Source: a bacterium
GTDB taxonomy: Bacteria; Thermosulfidibacterota; Thermosulfidibacteria; Thermosulfidibacterales; Thermosulfidibacteraceae
Assembly (NCBI GenBank): GCA_027037155.1
Contig: JALWBK010000275.1
Coordinates: forward strand, 1 to 6,227
DNA: 6,227 nt
Direction: 5' to 3'
The translations under genes were made by a program, and so were the position numbers. The notes beneath the pieces were generated by a model. That model saw nothing but the letters and a program-made list of their open reading frames with translations. It did no database searches and was not told the DNA's origin. Positions 1 through 6,227 of this stretch are shown here, piece after piece (position 1 is the first letter of the stretch; each line of letters begins with the position of its first letter).

Positions 1-165
1 ATGAATGTGCCTGTGGGAAGGCTTTTTAGCCTCGTTTCTGAGCGCGTTAGGGCTGTCTTTGACTATAAGCCCGGTTATAACTTGGAAGAGCCCATACCTG
101 TGCTTGATTACAAGACCGAGGAGTTAGAGGAGTTTGAGATTCCTTATTTAGAGTCAAGGGAGTAG
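1..165 (+). CDS. Unidentified protein, C-terminal part or small ORF cut by the window edge
   Basis: The frame is open from base 1 to a TAG at 163-165 and gives 54 residues. The first codon happens to be ATG, but anything upstream lies outside the window. This may therefore be the tail of a longer protein or, less likely, a complete small one. The visible part starts with a short amphipathic stretch (VGRLFSLVSERVRAVF). It then becomes strongly acidic and proline-containing, with EEPIPVLDY followed by TEELEEFEIP. There is no recognisable domain, membrane segment or cysteine. I do not recognise the family. The gene is followed directly by a hairpin that begins at the stop codon, so it probably ends its transcription unit, and the helicase downstream is likely transcribed separately. 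Confidence 0.55.
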   Translation: MNVPVGRLFSLVSERVRAVFDYKPGYNLEEPIPVLDYKTEELEEFEIPYLESRE

Positions 166-198
166 GCTCTCCACTTTGGAGGGTCTCTCCTTTCCCTC
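165..198 (+). terminator. Probable terminator after the first gene
   Basis: An 8-bp stem pairs 165-172 (GGCTCTCC) with 178-185 (GGAGGGTC), including two G-T wobbles, around a 5-nt loop (ACTTT). It starts on the last base of the TAG stop. A pyrimidine-rich stretch follows (TCTCCTTTCCCTCCC), with T runs further on at 212-216 and 223-227. The tail is not a clean T run, so this is a moderate call. Confidence 0.45.
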
Positions 199-218
199 CC
201 TATTTCTCGCCTTTTTGG

Positions 219-246
219 TTGCTTTTTCTTGAGATGGGTATATAGT
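219..246 (+). promoter_or_regulatory. Possible promoter for the DEAD-box helicase gene
   Basis: A TTGCTT (219-224) and a TATAGT (241-246) are separated by 16 bp, upstream of the helicase start at 280. The -10 box is good and the -35 box is mediocre. The call rests on position and consensus match only. Confidence 0.3.
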
Positions 247-279
247 TGCCCAAATACTCAGTTTAAGGAGACTTATGTA

Positions 280-1377
280 ATGGAAGATGTGATGTCTATG
301 TTGGACAAGAATGTCAAAGACGCACTGGATAGGATGGGATATGTGAAACTCACCCCGGTGCAGCGTGAGGTTATTCCCTTGGTACTTGAAGGTAGTGATG
401 TGGTGGCTGTGGCAGATACGGGAACGGGAAAGACCGCAGCCTTTGGTATTCCCATGGTGCAAATGCTCTCAAAAAGGGGCATCGGTGCCCTGGTGCTTGT
501 ACCTACCAGAGAGTTAGCAGCGCAGGTAGCCGATGAGATTTATAGAATAGGTCGGTTTAAGAGGATAAAGTCTGTGGCAATGTACGGGGGAAGGCCTGTT
601 TTCAGGGATTTGCGTTTATTGGAGAAGAATTCTGTTAATGTCGTGGTGGGCACTCCTGGCAGGATTGCCGATCTTGTAGAAAGAGGCGCTCTTCGTTTGG
701 AGGGTCTCAGGTTTTTGGTTCTGGATGAGGTAGACAGGATGTTGGATATGGGCTTTGAGGAGGATCTGAATTATATCGTTGAGGGTACCCCATTAGATAG
801 ACAGACCCTGTTTTTCTCTGCCACCCTGCCTCCTGGGATAAGAAGTGTTATGGAGAGGTTTTTGAAAGAGGATTACAAACTGGTACAGGTGAAGAGCAGG
901 TTCTTCAAGCCCAAGATTGAGCATAGGCTTGTTGGAACCAGTGGAGATAGGTTCGCTACTTTGCTTGAGGTACTACGGCGCTTTAAGAACGGTGGAAGGG
1001 CTGTGATTTTTGTAAACAGAAAGATAGAGGCACAGAAGCTTTTTGAACAGATGACACAGTTGGGATTTGCTGATGTTAAGTGCCTGCACGGTGACATGTC
1101 TCAGAGAAGGCGTGAGATGGTGATGAGGGACTTTCGCACCGGTAGGGTCAAGGTTTTGGTAGCCACCGATGTGGCGGCACGGGGTATAGACGTGAAAGGG
1201 ATTGAGCTGGTGGTGAACTACAGGCTGCCGGATGACCCTGATATGTACGTTCACAGAGCAGGAAGAACGGCAAGAGCCGGTTCTTCGGGACTTGCAGTGA
1301 GCCTTGTGTCAAGAAGTGACATCCCTGCACTTAAAAGAATTGACCTGCTGAGGCCTGTACGAATTGAACGACTTTAG
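280..1377 (+). CDS. DEAD-box ATP-dependent RNA helicase (DEVD variant)
   Basis: This is a cytoplasmic ATP-dependent RNA helicase of superfamily 2, of 365 residues, close to a bare two-domain DEAD-box core. Motifs in order: Q motif around 20-28 (ending LTPVQ); motif I ADTGTGKT 45-52; Ia PTRELA 75-80; TPGR 125-128; motif II DEVD 149-152; motif III SAT 180-182; IFVNR near 243-247; HGDMSQ 270-275; motif V ATDVAARGID 295-304; motif VI HRAGRTARAG 325-334. There is almost no C-terminal extension, so no extra RNA-binding tail gives a specific role such as ribosome assembly (DbpA, CsdA) or decay (RhlB). The frame is open back to a TTG at 229, but ATG 280 is chosen because AAGGAG at 265-270 sits 9 nt upstream and the conserved core begins just after it. 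The odd feature is Val for Ala in motif II. The gene is convergent with the peroxiredoxin gene. Confidence 0.93.
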   Translation: MEDVMSMLDKNVKDALDRMGYVKLTPVQREVIPLVLEGSDVVAVADTGTGKTAAFGIPMVQMLSKRGIGALVLVPTRELAAQVADEIYRIGRFKRIKSVAMYGGRPVFRDLRLLEKNSVNVVVGTPGRIADLVERGALRLEGLRFLVLDEVDRMLDMGFEEDLNYIVEGTPLDRQTLFFSATLPPGIRSVMERFLKEDYKLVQVKSRFFKPKIEHRLVGTSGDRFATLLEVLRRFKNGGRAVIFVNRKIEAQKLFEQMTQLGFADVKCLHGDMSQRRREMVMRDFRTGRVKVLVATDVAARGIDVKGIELVVNYRLPDDPDMYVHRAGRTARAGSSGLAVSLVSRSDIPALKRIDLLRPVRIERL

Positions 1378-1386
1378 ATAAAAGAA

Positions 1387-1415
1387 AGGGGGCGAGAAAG
1401 CCCCCTAAGTTTTAA
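1387..1415. terminator. Bidirectional Rho-independent terminator between convergent genes
   Basis: A perfect 7-bp stem AGGGGGC (1387-1393) / GCCCCCT (1400-1406) encloses the loop GAGAAA. On + it is followed by AAGTTTTAA. On - it is followed by TTTC and then TTTTATC (complement of 1376-1386), which is T-rich. It lies in the 34-bp gap between the helicase stop (1377) and the peroxiredoxin stop (1412), so it can end both transcripts. Confidence 0.85.
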
Positions 1416-2041
1416 CCCATTCTGAAGTCTCTGTAGGTGATTTCCAAAAGCTCCTTTTCGTCAATGTAGTTGCCCACGTTTCCAACCAGTTTTGGCCCTG
1501 GCTTTAAGGTCTTCTTGCCAGGCTCCCAGTTGGCAGGACAGGCCTCGTCGGGATGCTCTGTAACATACTTAAGGGCCAGGAACTTTCTCATTATCTCTGC
1601 GGTGCTCTTTCCAACAGGCGGTATTGAGGATTCAAGGTAGACGATGTTTCCTTCGGGATTTATGATGTAAAGCGCCCTCATGGCAAGGCCAGCATCTTCC
1701 ATGTAAGCCTGGTACTCTCTGCATACCTTGCCCGTTGGATCTGAGGCGAGGATAAACTTCACATTCTTCATCAGAGGTTCGTTTTTGACGAAAGCCTCGT
1801 GCACAAACTTGGTATCTGTGGAGATGGCAAGTACATCCGCCCCCTCTTCCTTGATCTTGTCGTATACGGCAGCGACCGCTGCCAATTCTGTGGGTCAGAC
1901 GAAGGTGAAGTCTGCGGGATAGAATATGAGGAACAGGAACTTACCCTTGTAATCGCTGAGCTTTACGGTGGTAAAGTCATCCTTTACCGGATCGTAAGCC
2001 TCAAGTTCAAAGTCCGGTGCTTTTTGTCCAATCAACAACAT
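1412..2041 (-). CDS. Selenocysteine-containing 2-Cys peroxiredoxin (AhpC/Prx1 type), in-frame UGA
   Basis: A thiol peroxidase expected to reduce H2O2 and organic peroxides in the cytoplasm. Read on - from ATG 2041 (AAGGAGGGG at 2054-2046, 4 nt upstream), the frame meets one TGA at 1897-1895 (codon 49) and continues to TAA at 1412, giving 209 residues, usual for AhpC/Prx1. The TGA lies exactly where the peroxidatic Cys belongs: [14 protein letters not shown], i.e. PxxxTxxU with P42, T46 and U49. Other conserved parts are intact: Arg122 in [11 protein letters not shown] and the resolving Cys168 in [10 protein letters not shown]. No GGLG or C-terminal YF motif is seen, so it resembles overoxidation-resistant bacterial forms. 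Codons on both sides of the TGA form one continuous Prx fold, and a SECIS-like hairpin follows the TGA. Alternatives are a Cys-to-stop mutation or a base-call error. A Cys-only gene caller would start near 1885 and lose the active site. A thioredoxin- or AhpF-like reductant is likely but not in view. Confidence 0.88.
1868..1897 (-). promoter_or_regulatory. UGA Sec codon with putative bacterial SECIS hairpin
   Basis: On the - strand, TGA (1897-1895) is followed after 11 nt by a perfect 6-bp stem, GGCAGC (1883-1878) and GCTGCC (1873-1868), closing the tetraloop GGTC (1877-1874). The UGA-to-loop distance is 17 nt. Known bacterial SECIS elements sit inside the coding region just 3' of the UGA, with a G in the first two loop positions. 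The GGUC here matches the core of the GGUCU apical loop that SelB binds in E. coli fdhF. An extended lower stem is not obvious by eye. SelB binding is inferred. Confidence 0.75.
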
Positions 2042-2062
2042 CTTGCCCCTCCTTAAGCTTAA

Positions 2063-2079
2063 TTTATTTCACAAATAAA
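2063..2079. repeat. Inverted repeat TTTATTTCACAAATAAA in the peroxiredoxin leader
   Basis: Perfect 7-bp arms (2063-2069 and 2073-2079) surround CAC. It lies between the probable -10 region and the Shine-Dalgarno sequence of the peroxiredoxin gene, where a bound repressor would block transcription. It is not a recognisable PerR or Fur box, whose arms have a different sequence and spacing. The area is AT-rich, so chance is a real alternative. A second short palindrome, TTAAGCTTAA, lies at 2053-2062. Confidence 0.4.
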
Positions 2080-2106
2080 CTTATTACACTTAATCCGTTT
2101 TGTCAA
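2078..2106 (-). promoter_or_regulatory. Possible promoter for the peroxiredoxin gene
   Basis: On - there is a consensus -35 TTGACA at 2106-2101. With a 17-bp spacer the -10 would be TAAGTT (2083-2078), a weak match. TAATAA (2086-2081) is a better box, but its 14-bp spacing is short. The peroxiredoxin ATG lies about 37 nt further on. The -35 box is convincing; the exact -10 is uncertain. Confidence 0.4.
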
Positions 2107-2125
2107 TGAATGGGTGTGCAAAGAT

Positions 2126-2154
2126 TTGACACCTCTTTGAGGTGCTAATAAAAT
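2126..2154 (+). promoter_or_regulatory. Strong sigma-70-type promoter of the feo operon
   Basis: A consensus -35 TTGACA (2126-2131), a 17-bp spacer and a -10 TAAAAT (2149-2154, 5 of 6 matches) are seen. Transcription would start near 2161, giving a leader of about 45 nt before the first feoA. A further TTGACA at 2160-2165 has no good -10 at the right distance and is probably not a separate promoter. Confidence 0.75.
2130..2144. promoter_or_regulatory. Candidate operator: palindrome CACCTCTTTGAGGTG in the feo promoter spacer
   Basis: Perfect 6-bp arms CACCTC (2130-2135) and GAGGTG (2139-2144) flank TTT. The palindrome begins on the last two bases of the -35 box and ends 4 bp before the -10 box. 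This is a classic repressor position, or the spacer operator of a MerR-type activator. The sequence does not resemble a Fur box (GATAATGATAATCATTATC) or a DtxR-type TTAGG box, so the regulator cannot be named. Confidence 0.5.
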
Positions 2155-2206
2155 TTAGCTTGACAGATGGAGTTAGATTTATTTAACTTTACGTGAGGAG
2201 AGGAGG

Positions 2207-2431
2207 ATGAGGCCTCTGGCGATGTGTGGTGAGGGTGAAAGGGTTGTGGTGAAGGGAATTGCTGGTGGAAGGGGAGTGAGGGGAAGACTTGAAGGCTTGG
2301 GTGTGGTGCCTGGGGCCGTAGTGGAGGTTTTAAAGAGCGGGCCGGGGCCGTTGGTTATTAAGGTTGATAACAGCAGGATAGCTCTCGGTTTTGGTGAGGC
2401 CATGAAGGTTTATGTGGAGGAGATGAGATGA
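2207..2431 (+). CDS. feoA: FeoA-domain protein (first of two)
   Basis: A small cytoplasmic SH3-like protein of 74 residues (FeoA usually has about 75-85), thought to assist the Fe(II) transporter FeoB. Family features seen: GERVVVKGIAGGRGVRGRLEGLG, residues 10-32, where FeoA proteins carry the pattern G-x(3)-GLG-x(2)-G; VVPGAVVEVLKSGPGP, the turn after the second strand; and a final SRIALGFGEAMKVYV. ATG 2207 is chosen because GAGGAG at 2195-2200 lies 6 nt upstream. The gene follows a strong promoter and overlaps the second feoA by 4 nt (ATGA at 2428-2431), so the two are translationally coupled. It differs clearly from its neighbour and is not a recent duplicate. Confidence 0.88.
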   Translation: MRPLAMCGEGERVVVKGIAGGRGVRGRLEGLGVVPGAVVEVLKSGPGPLVIKVDNSRIALGFGEAMKVYVEEMR

Positions 2432-2658
2432 AACTGTCGGAGCTTCAGGTAGGCCAAGAGGCTGTGGTGGTGAGGGTGAGGGGAGACGCTTTTTTGAAGA
2501 GGAGACTTTGCGATATGGGGATAATAAAGGGGGAGAAGGTAAAGGTGGAGCATGTGGCTCCCTTGGGAGACCCTATAGAGGTGGTTGTTAAGAATACCCG
2601 TCTCTCTCTGAGAAGGAGTGAGGCGGATCAGATAGAGGTGGAGGTAGGGGGTGAGTGA
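2428..2658 (+). CDS. feoA: FeoA-domain protein (second of two)
   Basis: A second FeoA-type SH3-like protein of 76 residues. It starts with the family opening [17 protein letters not shown], followed by [19 protein letters not shown] (charged segment and glycine turn) and ends [16 protein letters not shown], matching the closing strand in which Ser/Ala-Leu-Arg-x-x-Glu-Ala is usual. Cys50-type metal motifs are absent; the single Cys is in RRLCDMG. GGAGGA at 2416-2421 serves ATG 2428. It overlaps feoA1 by 4 nt and feoB by 8 nt. Paired feoA genes ahead of feoB are found in several bacterial groups. A division of labour between the two copies is possible but cannot be read from the sequence. Confidence 0.9.
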   Translation: MKLSELQVGQEAVVVRVRGDAFLKRRLCDMGIIKGEKVKVEHVAPLGDPIEVVVKNTRLSLRRSEADQIEVEVGGE

Positions 2659-4807
2659 TAGGGAAATAGTTATAGCCTTTGTTGGTAATCCCAATGTTGG
2701 AAAGACAGCGCTGATAAACGCCATTTCCGGGGCTGAGCTAAAGGTAGGCAACTGGCCGGGGGTTACGGTTGAGAAGAAGGAGGCGATCTTTACGTACAAA
2801 GGGAGGCGCTTTCGTCTTGTTGATCTTCCCGGCATCTATAGCCTGTCTCCCTATACCCTTGAGGAGAAGATTTCCCAGGAGTTTCTCCTTGATGGCAGGC
2901 CCGATGTGGTGGTTAATGTACTTGATTCCACCAATCTTGAGAGGAATCTCTATCTCACCACCCAGCTTGCGGATTTGGGCTTGCCTGCTGTTTTGGTGCT
3001 CAATATGTGGGATGAGTTTCAGGCCAAGGGCTATTCCCTTGATTTAAGGATGTTTGAAGGGGTTATGGGAGTTCCCTGTGTTCCCACTGCAGCTACCAAG
3101 GGGATGGGCGTTTCGCAGATTCTGGATGCTGTACTTGATGCCTTGCAGGAGAGGCGTGTGCTGCGGGTGGTGAGGTTTGATGAGGTGGTGGAGGAAGAGC
3201 TTGAGAGGATAGAGGAGATGCTGAGGGATATAGAGTGTCCCTATCCTCTGAGGTGGAGCTCCGTGAAGCTATTGGAGAAAGATCACTTCTTCATAGAGAA
3301 GCTTCAGGAGAAGATAGAGTACGAGCTACCTCCCTGGATTGATGAGAGTAGGAGGAAGATAGAGAGGTACTACAACGAAGATGTTGACACGGTTCTTGCC
3401 GTTCAGAGACACGGCTATATCAACGGATTGCTTAAAGAGGTTTTGAAGAAGCCAGTTCAAAGAAGGATAGAGCTGACCTCTGTGGTTGATAACATCCTTT
3501 TAAACAGGGTGGTTGGTCTGCCTATCTTTCTGCTTTTGGTGTACCTTATGTTTAAAGTCACCTTTGATGGAAGTGCTCCTTTCGTGGACTGGCTTGACGG
3601 TTTCTTCAACGGTTTTGTGGCCAAGTGGCTTGGGTATCTTTTCTTTAAGCTGGGATTACCCGGGTGGGTTAATTCCCTGGTTATAGGAGGTGTTCTGCAG
3701 GGAGTGGGGCTCGTTCTCTCCTTTGTTCCTTTGATGCTGCTTCTTTATATCTTCATGTCCTTTTTGGAAGAGAGCGGGTACATGGCGCGTGCCGCCTTTC
3801 TCATGGACAGAATTATGCATGCGGTGGGATTGCATGGTAAGTCCTTTATTCCTCTGGTTATAGGCTTTGGATGCAACGTACCTGCCATCCTTGCCACCAG
3901 GGCCCTTGAGAACGAAAGGGACAGGAAGCTCACGGCGCTTCTCATTCCTTTTATGTCGTGTGGGGCAAGATTGCCTATTTACGCGCTTTTTGCCGGTGTC
4001 TTTTTTACCAAACACAGGGCAGAGGTGGTTTTCAGTATGTACCTTTTGGGGATGCTCATATCCCTCATCGTGGGCTTTATCCTGAGAAGAACGGTCTTTT
4101 CCGGTGAGGCGCCTCCTTTCATAATGGAACTGCCTCCCTATAGAATACCAACTTTTAAGATGCTGTGGCGTTCTACATGGTTGAGGACAAAGGCTTTTAT
4201 AAAGAAAGCGGGTACCGTTATTGTTGCTGCTATGGTTATCCTCTGGGTGTTTCTAAATGTTCCCTTTGGCGCACCTCCAGAGAAGACGATACTGGGCAGA
4301 GTCTCTTCTGCCATTTCGGTTCTTTTCGTGCCTGCAGGCTTCGGTCGCGACTGGAGGCCTGTGGCTGCTCTAATTCCCGGAACGGCTGCTAAAGAGATAA
4401 TCGTTGGAGCCCTTGGCCAACTGTACGGCGTTGCTGGGAAGGATGAGGAGAATTACAGCCATCCGGGCTCTTTCGTGAAGGATCTGAAGGAGCAGGCTGA
4501 GGGGTTTGTGGGTGCCTTTAAGGAGGCTTTCAGGTTGATCTTTGCTTCCTTAGGTAGCCAGGCACTTTCGGTGGAGGAAGAGGAGTCCTCGGTAGCTTCG
4601 GCCATTAAGAAGTCCTTTACCCCACTTTCTGCCTTTAGCTATATGGTTTTTTGTCTCTTGTGGATGCCCTGTGTTGCCACCCTGGGTATGTTTTATAAGG
4701 AGTTCGGCTGGTCTATGGTGGGACTTTCCGTTTTGCTAACCACTTCAGTGCCCTGGCTGGTTTCCACCGTTATCTATACCGTTGGGAGACTACTGGGTTA
4801 CTCTTAA
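2651..4807 (+). CDS. feoB: Ferrous iron transporter FeoB
   Basis: An inner-membrane Fe(II) uptake protein of 718 residues, a normal length for the family. The N-terminal G domain shows G1 GNPNVGKT (12-19), the G2 segment [11 protein letters not shown] with Thr39, G3 DLPG (58-61), G4 NMWD (118-121) and a G5-like TAAT (146-149). A helical GDI-type region follows to about 285. The membrane part starts near 288 ([12 protein letters not shown]). It carries the two Gate repeats, including [20 protein letters not shown] (Cys408), [11 protein letters not shown] (Cys437) and, near the end, [11 protein letters not shown] (Cys674). The start is GTG 2651, with GGAGGT at 2640-2645 spaced 5 nt; the next in-frame ATG is inside the G domain, too late. 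It overlaps the second feoA by 8 nt, so it is coupled to it. No feoC follows. The TAA overlaps the stop of the convergent RND gene. Confidence 0.97.
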   Translation: MSDREIVIAFVGNPNVGKTALINAISGAELKVGNWPGVTVEKKEAIFTYKGRRFRLVDLPGIYSLSPYTLEEKISQEFLLDGRPDVVVNVLDSTNLERNLYLTTQLADLGLPAVLVLNMWDEFQAKGYSLDLRMFEGVMGVPCVPTAATKGMGVSQILDAVLDALQERRVLRVVRFDEVVEEELERIEEMLRDIECPYPLRWSSVKLLEKDHFFIEKLQEKIEYELPPWIDESRRKIERYYNEDVDTVLAVQRHGYINGLLKEVLKKPVQRRIELTSVVDNILLNRVVGLPIFLLLVYLMFKVTFDGSAPFVDWLDGFFNGFVAKWLGYLFFKLGLPGWVNSLVIGGVLQGVGLVLSFVPLMLLLYIFMSFLEESGYMARAAFLMDRIMHAVGLHGKSFIPLVIGFGCNVPAILATRALENERDRKLTALLIPFMSCGARLPIYALFAGVFFTKHRAEVVFSMYLLGMLISLIVGFILRRTVFSGEAPPFIMELPPYRIPTFKMLWRSTWLRTKAFIKKAGTVIVAAMVILWVFLNVPFGAPPEKTILGRVSSAISVLFVPAGFGRDWRPVAALIPGTAAKEIIVGALGQLYGVAGKDEENYSHPGSFVKDLKEQAEGFVGAFKEAFRLIFASLGSQALSVEEEESSVASAIKKSFTPLSAFSYMVFCLLWMPCVATLGMFYKEFGWSMVGLSVLLTTSVPWLVSTVIYTVGRLLGYS

Positions 4808-6227
4808 AGTACAGGTCTTCCGGTCTGCTTCCACTTGTGATCCAAGTAGTACATTATGGGCACCACCATTCTGGAAAAGAGTGTGGATGCCACCTCTCCC
4901 GCCATGAGGGATATGGCAAGTCCGTTGAATATAGGATCAAGCAATATCACCGAAGAGCCAACCACCACTGACATGGCCGTTAATAGCATAGGCCTAAATC
5001 TAACGGCTCCTGCGTCTATAACTGCTTCCTCAAGGGGCATTCCCTCGGCCAGCCTCAGCTCTATGAAGTCGGCAAGTATAATGGAGTTTCTCACCACAAT
5101 TCCAGCTCCGGCGATGAATCCTATCATTGATGTGGCTGTGAAGAAGGCGCCGGCGAGTGCGTGAGCGGGAATGATACCTATTAGGGATAGGGGGATGGGT
5201 ACCATTATGGTTATGGGAACGGAGTAGGATCTGAACCATCCCACCACTAACATATATATGAGAACCAGCACGGCTGCAAAGGCGAGTCCTAAGTCTCTGA
5301 AGACCTCGTAAGTGATCTGCCATTCACCGTCCCATTTCATTCCGTATCTCAGCATGTTGTCAGGAGGTTGCTTGGTGTAGTAAACCTCTATTTTGCCACC
5401 GTCTGGGGCTTTGAGCTTGTCAAGTTCTTTGTTTATCTTAAGCATAGCGTACACTGGGCTTTCCTCTTTCCCTGCGACGTCGCCGATGACGTAAACCACA
5501 GGCTTCAGATTCTTGTGGTATATGGGATGTTCAATGGTGGTCTTTTCTATCCTTGCTATCTCTGCCAAGGAGATCAGCTTGCCTGTGCCGCTTCTCACCT
5601 TTATGCTCTCAAGTTCAAGTCTGCCAGACCTTCTGGGTTCAGGATATCTGAGGACTACATATACGTCCTCTCTCTCCTCAGGGATATGAACCAGGCCTAT
5701 CCTTTCGCCGGAGAGGGCTGCTTTGAGTACTTCAAAGACTTTGGATGGGGAGACACCCATGCTCAGTGCTTTGTCCCTTTCCACCGTTATCTTGTACTGG
5801 GGCTGAGGATCAGTCATATACCAGTCGGTGTCCACCACACCGGGGGTATGATCAAAGATGCCTAAAATCTCTCTTGCAAGCTCTATCTGCTTTTCATAGT
5901 CAGGGCCGTAAACTTCTGCAACAAGGGTGTCTAACACCGGAGGTCCTGGCGGTACCTCCACCACCTTTGCCCGGGCACCGTACTTGGCCGCTATCTTCTG
6001 TATGCCGGGCCTCAGCTTCTTGGCTATGTCGTGACTTTGTAGCTTCCTCATGTGTTTGGGGAGAAGATTGACCTGTATGTCGGCAATATTAGCTCCTTTT
6101 CTTAGGTAGTAGTGTCTTACGAGACCGTTGAAGTTGAAGGGAGCCGCTGTGCCTATATAAAGCTGGTAGTCGGTCACCTCAGGCTGCTTTGAGAGGTACT
6201 GCCCTATATCCTCGGCCACCTTGGCTG
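4804..6227 (-). CDS. RND efflux permease (AcrB/CusA-like), C-terminal part, 5' end beyond the window
   Basis: A proton-driven inner-membrane pump subunit that works with a periplasmic adaptor and an outer-membrane channel. The frame is open through base 6227, so only about 474 C-terminal residues of a protein usually about 1,000-1,100 long are seen. The GTG at 6219 is not a true start. The visible part opens in the second large periplasmic loop (porter/docking domains; [18 protein letters not shown]). It then enters the last membrane bundle at about 5300-4840 on the + scale, with five hydrophobic segments matching TM8-TM12. Diagnostic parts are [14 protein letters not shown], the TM10 counterpart of the family's GIVVNNAILLVDF, and [10 protein letters not shown] just after it. 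The proton-relay TM4 lies outside the window, so substrate class (metal or organic compound) cannot be settled. No frameshift is seen. TAA at 4806-4804 shares three bases with the feoB stop. Confidence 0.93.
   Translation of the reverse strand, partial: AKVAEDIGQYLSKQPEVTDYQLYIGTAAPFNFNGLVRHYYLRKGANIADIQVNLLPKHMRKLQSHDIAKKLRPGIQKIAAKYGARAKVVEVPPGPPVLDTLVAEVYGPDYEKQIELAREILGIFDHTPGVVDTDWYMTDPQPQYKITVERDKALSMGVSPSKVFEVLKAALSGERIGLVHIPEEREDVYVVLRYPEPRRSGRLELESIKVRSGTGKLISLAEIARIEKTTIEHPIYHKNLKPVVYVIGDVAGKEESPVYAMLKINKELDKLKAPDGGKIEVYYTKQPPDNMLRYGMKWDGEWQITYEVFRDLGLAFAAVLVLIYMLVVGWFRSYSVPITIMVPIPLSLIGIIPAHALAGAFFTATSMIGFIAGAGIVVRNSIILADFIELRLAEGMPLEEAVIDAGAVRFRPMLLTAMSVVVGSSVILLDPIFNGLAISLMAGEVASTLFSRMVVPIMYYLDHKWKQTGRPVL

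Noticed and set aside
229..279. N-terminal extension of the helicase from TTG 229
   Set aside because: No Shine-Dalgarno is near 229. The extra 17 residues do not look like the family, and AAGGAG at 265-270 points to ATG 280.
1412..1885. A 157-residue peroxiredoxin starting at TTG 1885, or a pseudogene split by a stop
   Set aside because: That start leaves out the active-site strand and has no ribosome binding site. The frame continues upstream through one TGA to an ATG with a strong Shine-Dalgarno, with family-matching residues throughout and a SECIS-like hairpin.
2160..2188. Second feo promoter using TTGACA at 2160-2165
   Set aside because: The best -10 at 17 bp is TTAACT, only 3 of 6 matches, and the upstream promoter is much better.
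2410..2835. 141-codon open frame on - opposite feoA2 and feoB
   Set aside because: The translation is low-complexity (Ser, Leu, His, Pro) and lies antisense to well-conserved feo genes, so it is not a gene.
4812..4827. Hairpin CAGGTC-TTCC-GGTCTG just inside the end of the RND gene as a feoB terminator
   Set aside because: The 6-bp stem contains two wobble pairs and no T run follows it, so it is not a credible intrinsic terminator.
5368..5865. 165-codon open frame on + opposite the RND gene
   Set aside because: It is a shadow of the clearly conserved RND frame on -. Its translation is Cys- and aromatic-rich and without family resemblance, and it has no supporting ribosome binding site.

Overview
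The window comes from a bacterium with an outer membrane, since it carries an RND-type efflux permease. Base composition looks balanced. The proteins are rich in Lys, Glu, Arg and Val, which would suit a thermophilic or anaerobic lineage such as the Thermodesulfobacteria, Aquificota or Desulfobacterota groups; that placement is inference only. If the central reading below is right, the organism also decodes UGA as selenocysteine, but no Sec machinery gene lies in the window.

Layout: (1) The end of an unidentified gene on + (1-165), followed by a likely terminator hairpin. (2) A DEAD-box RNA helicase on + (280-1377), whose motif II reads DEVD. (3) A bidirectional terminator hairpin (1387-1406) shared with the convergent gene. 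(4) A peroxiredoxin on - (2041 to 1412). Its peroxidatic cysteine codon is replaced by an in-frame UGA at 1897-1895, followed at SECIS distance by a perfect 6-bp hairpin with loop GGUC. (5) A 165-bp divergent control region (2042-2206) with a near-consensus + promoter, a weaker - promoter and two inverted repeats. (6) A translationally coupled ferrous-iron uptake operon, feoA-feoA-feoB (2207-4807). (7) The C-terminal part of an RND efflux permease on -, entering from the right edge (6227 to 4804); its stop codon overlaps that of feoB.

The main point is the peroxiredoxin. A conventional gene call would begin downstream of the UGA, near 1885, and lose the active site, or would call the gene broken. 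Read through the UGA, it is a full-length 209-residue typical 2-Cys peroxiredoxin of the AhpC/Prx1 type. It has a good Shine-Dalgarno sequence, an intact PxxxTxxU active site, the conserved Arg and the resolving Cys. It shares its upstream region with the Fe(II) uptake operon, a sensible pairing because imported Fe(II) turns peroxide into hydroxyl radicals.
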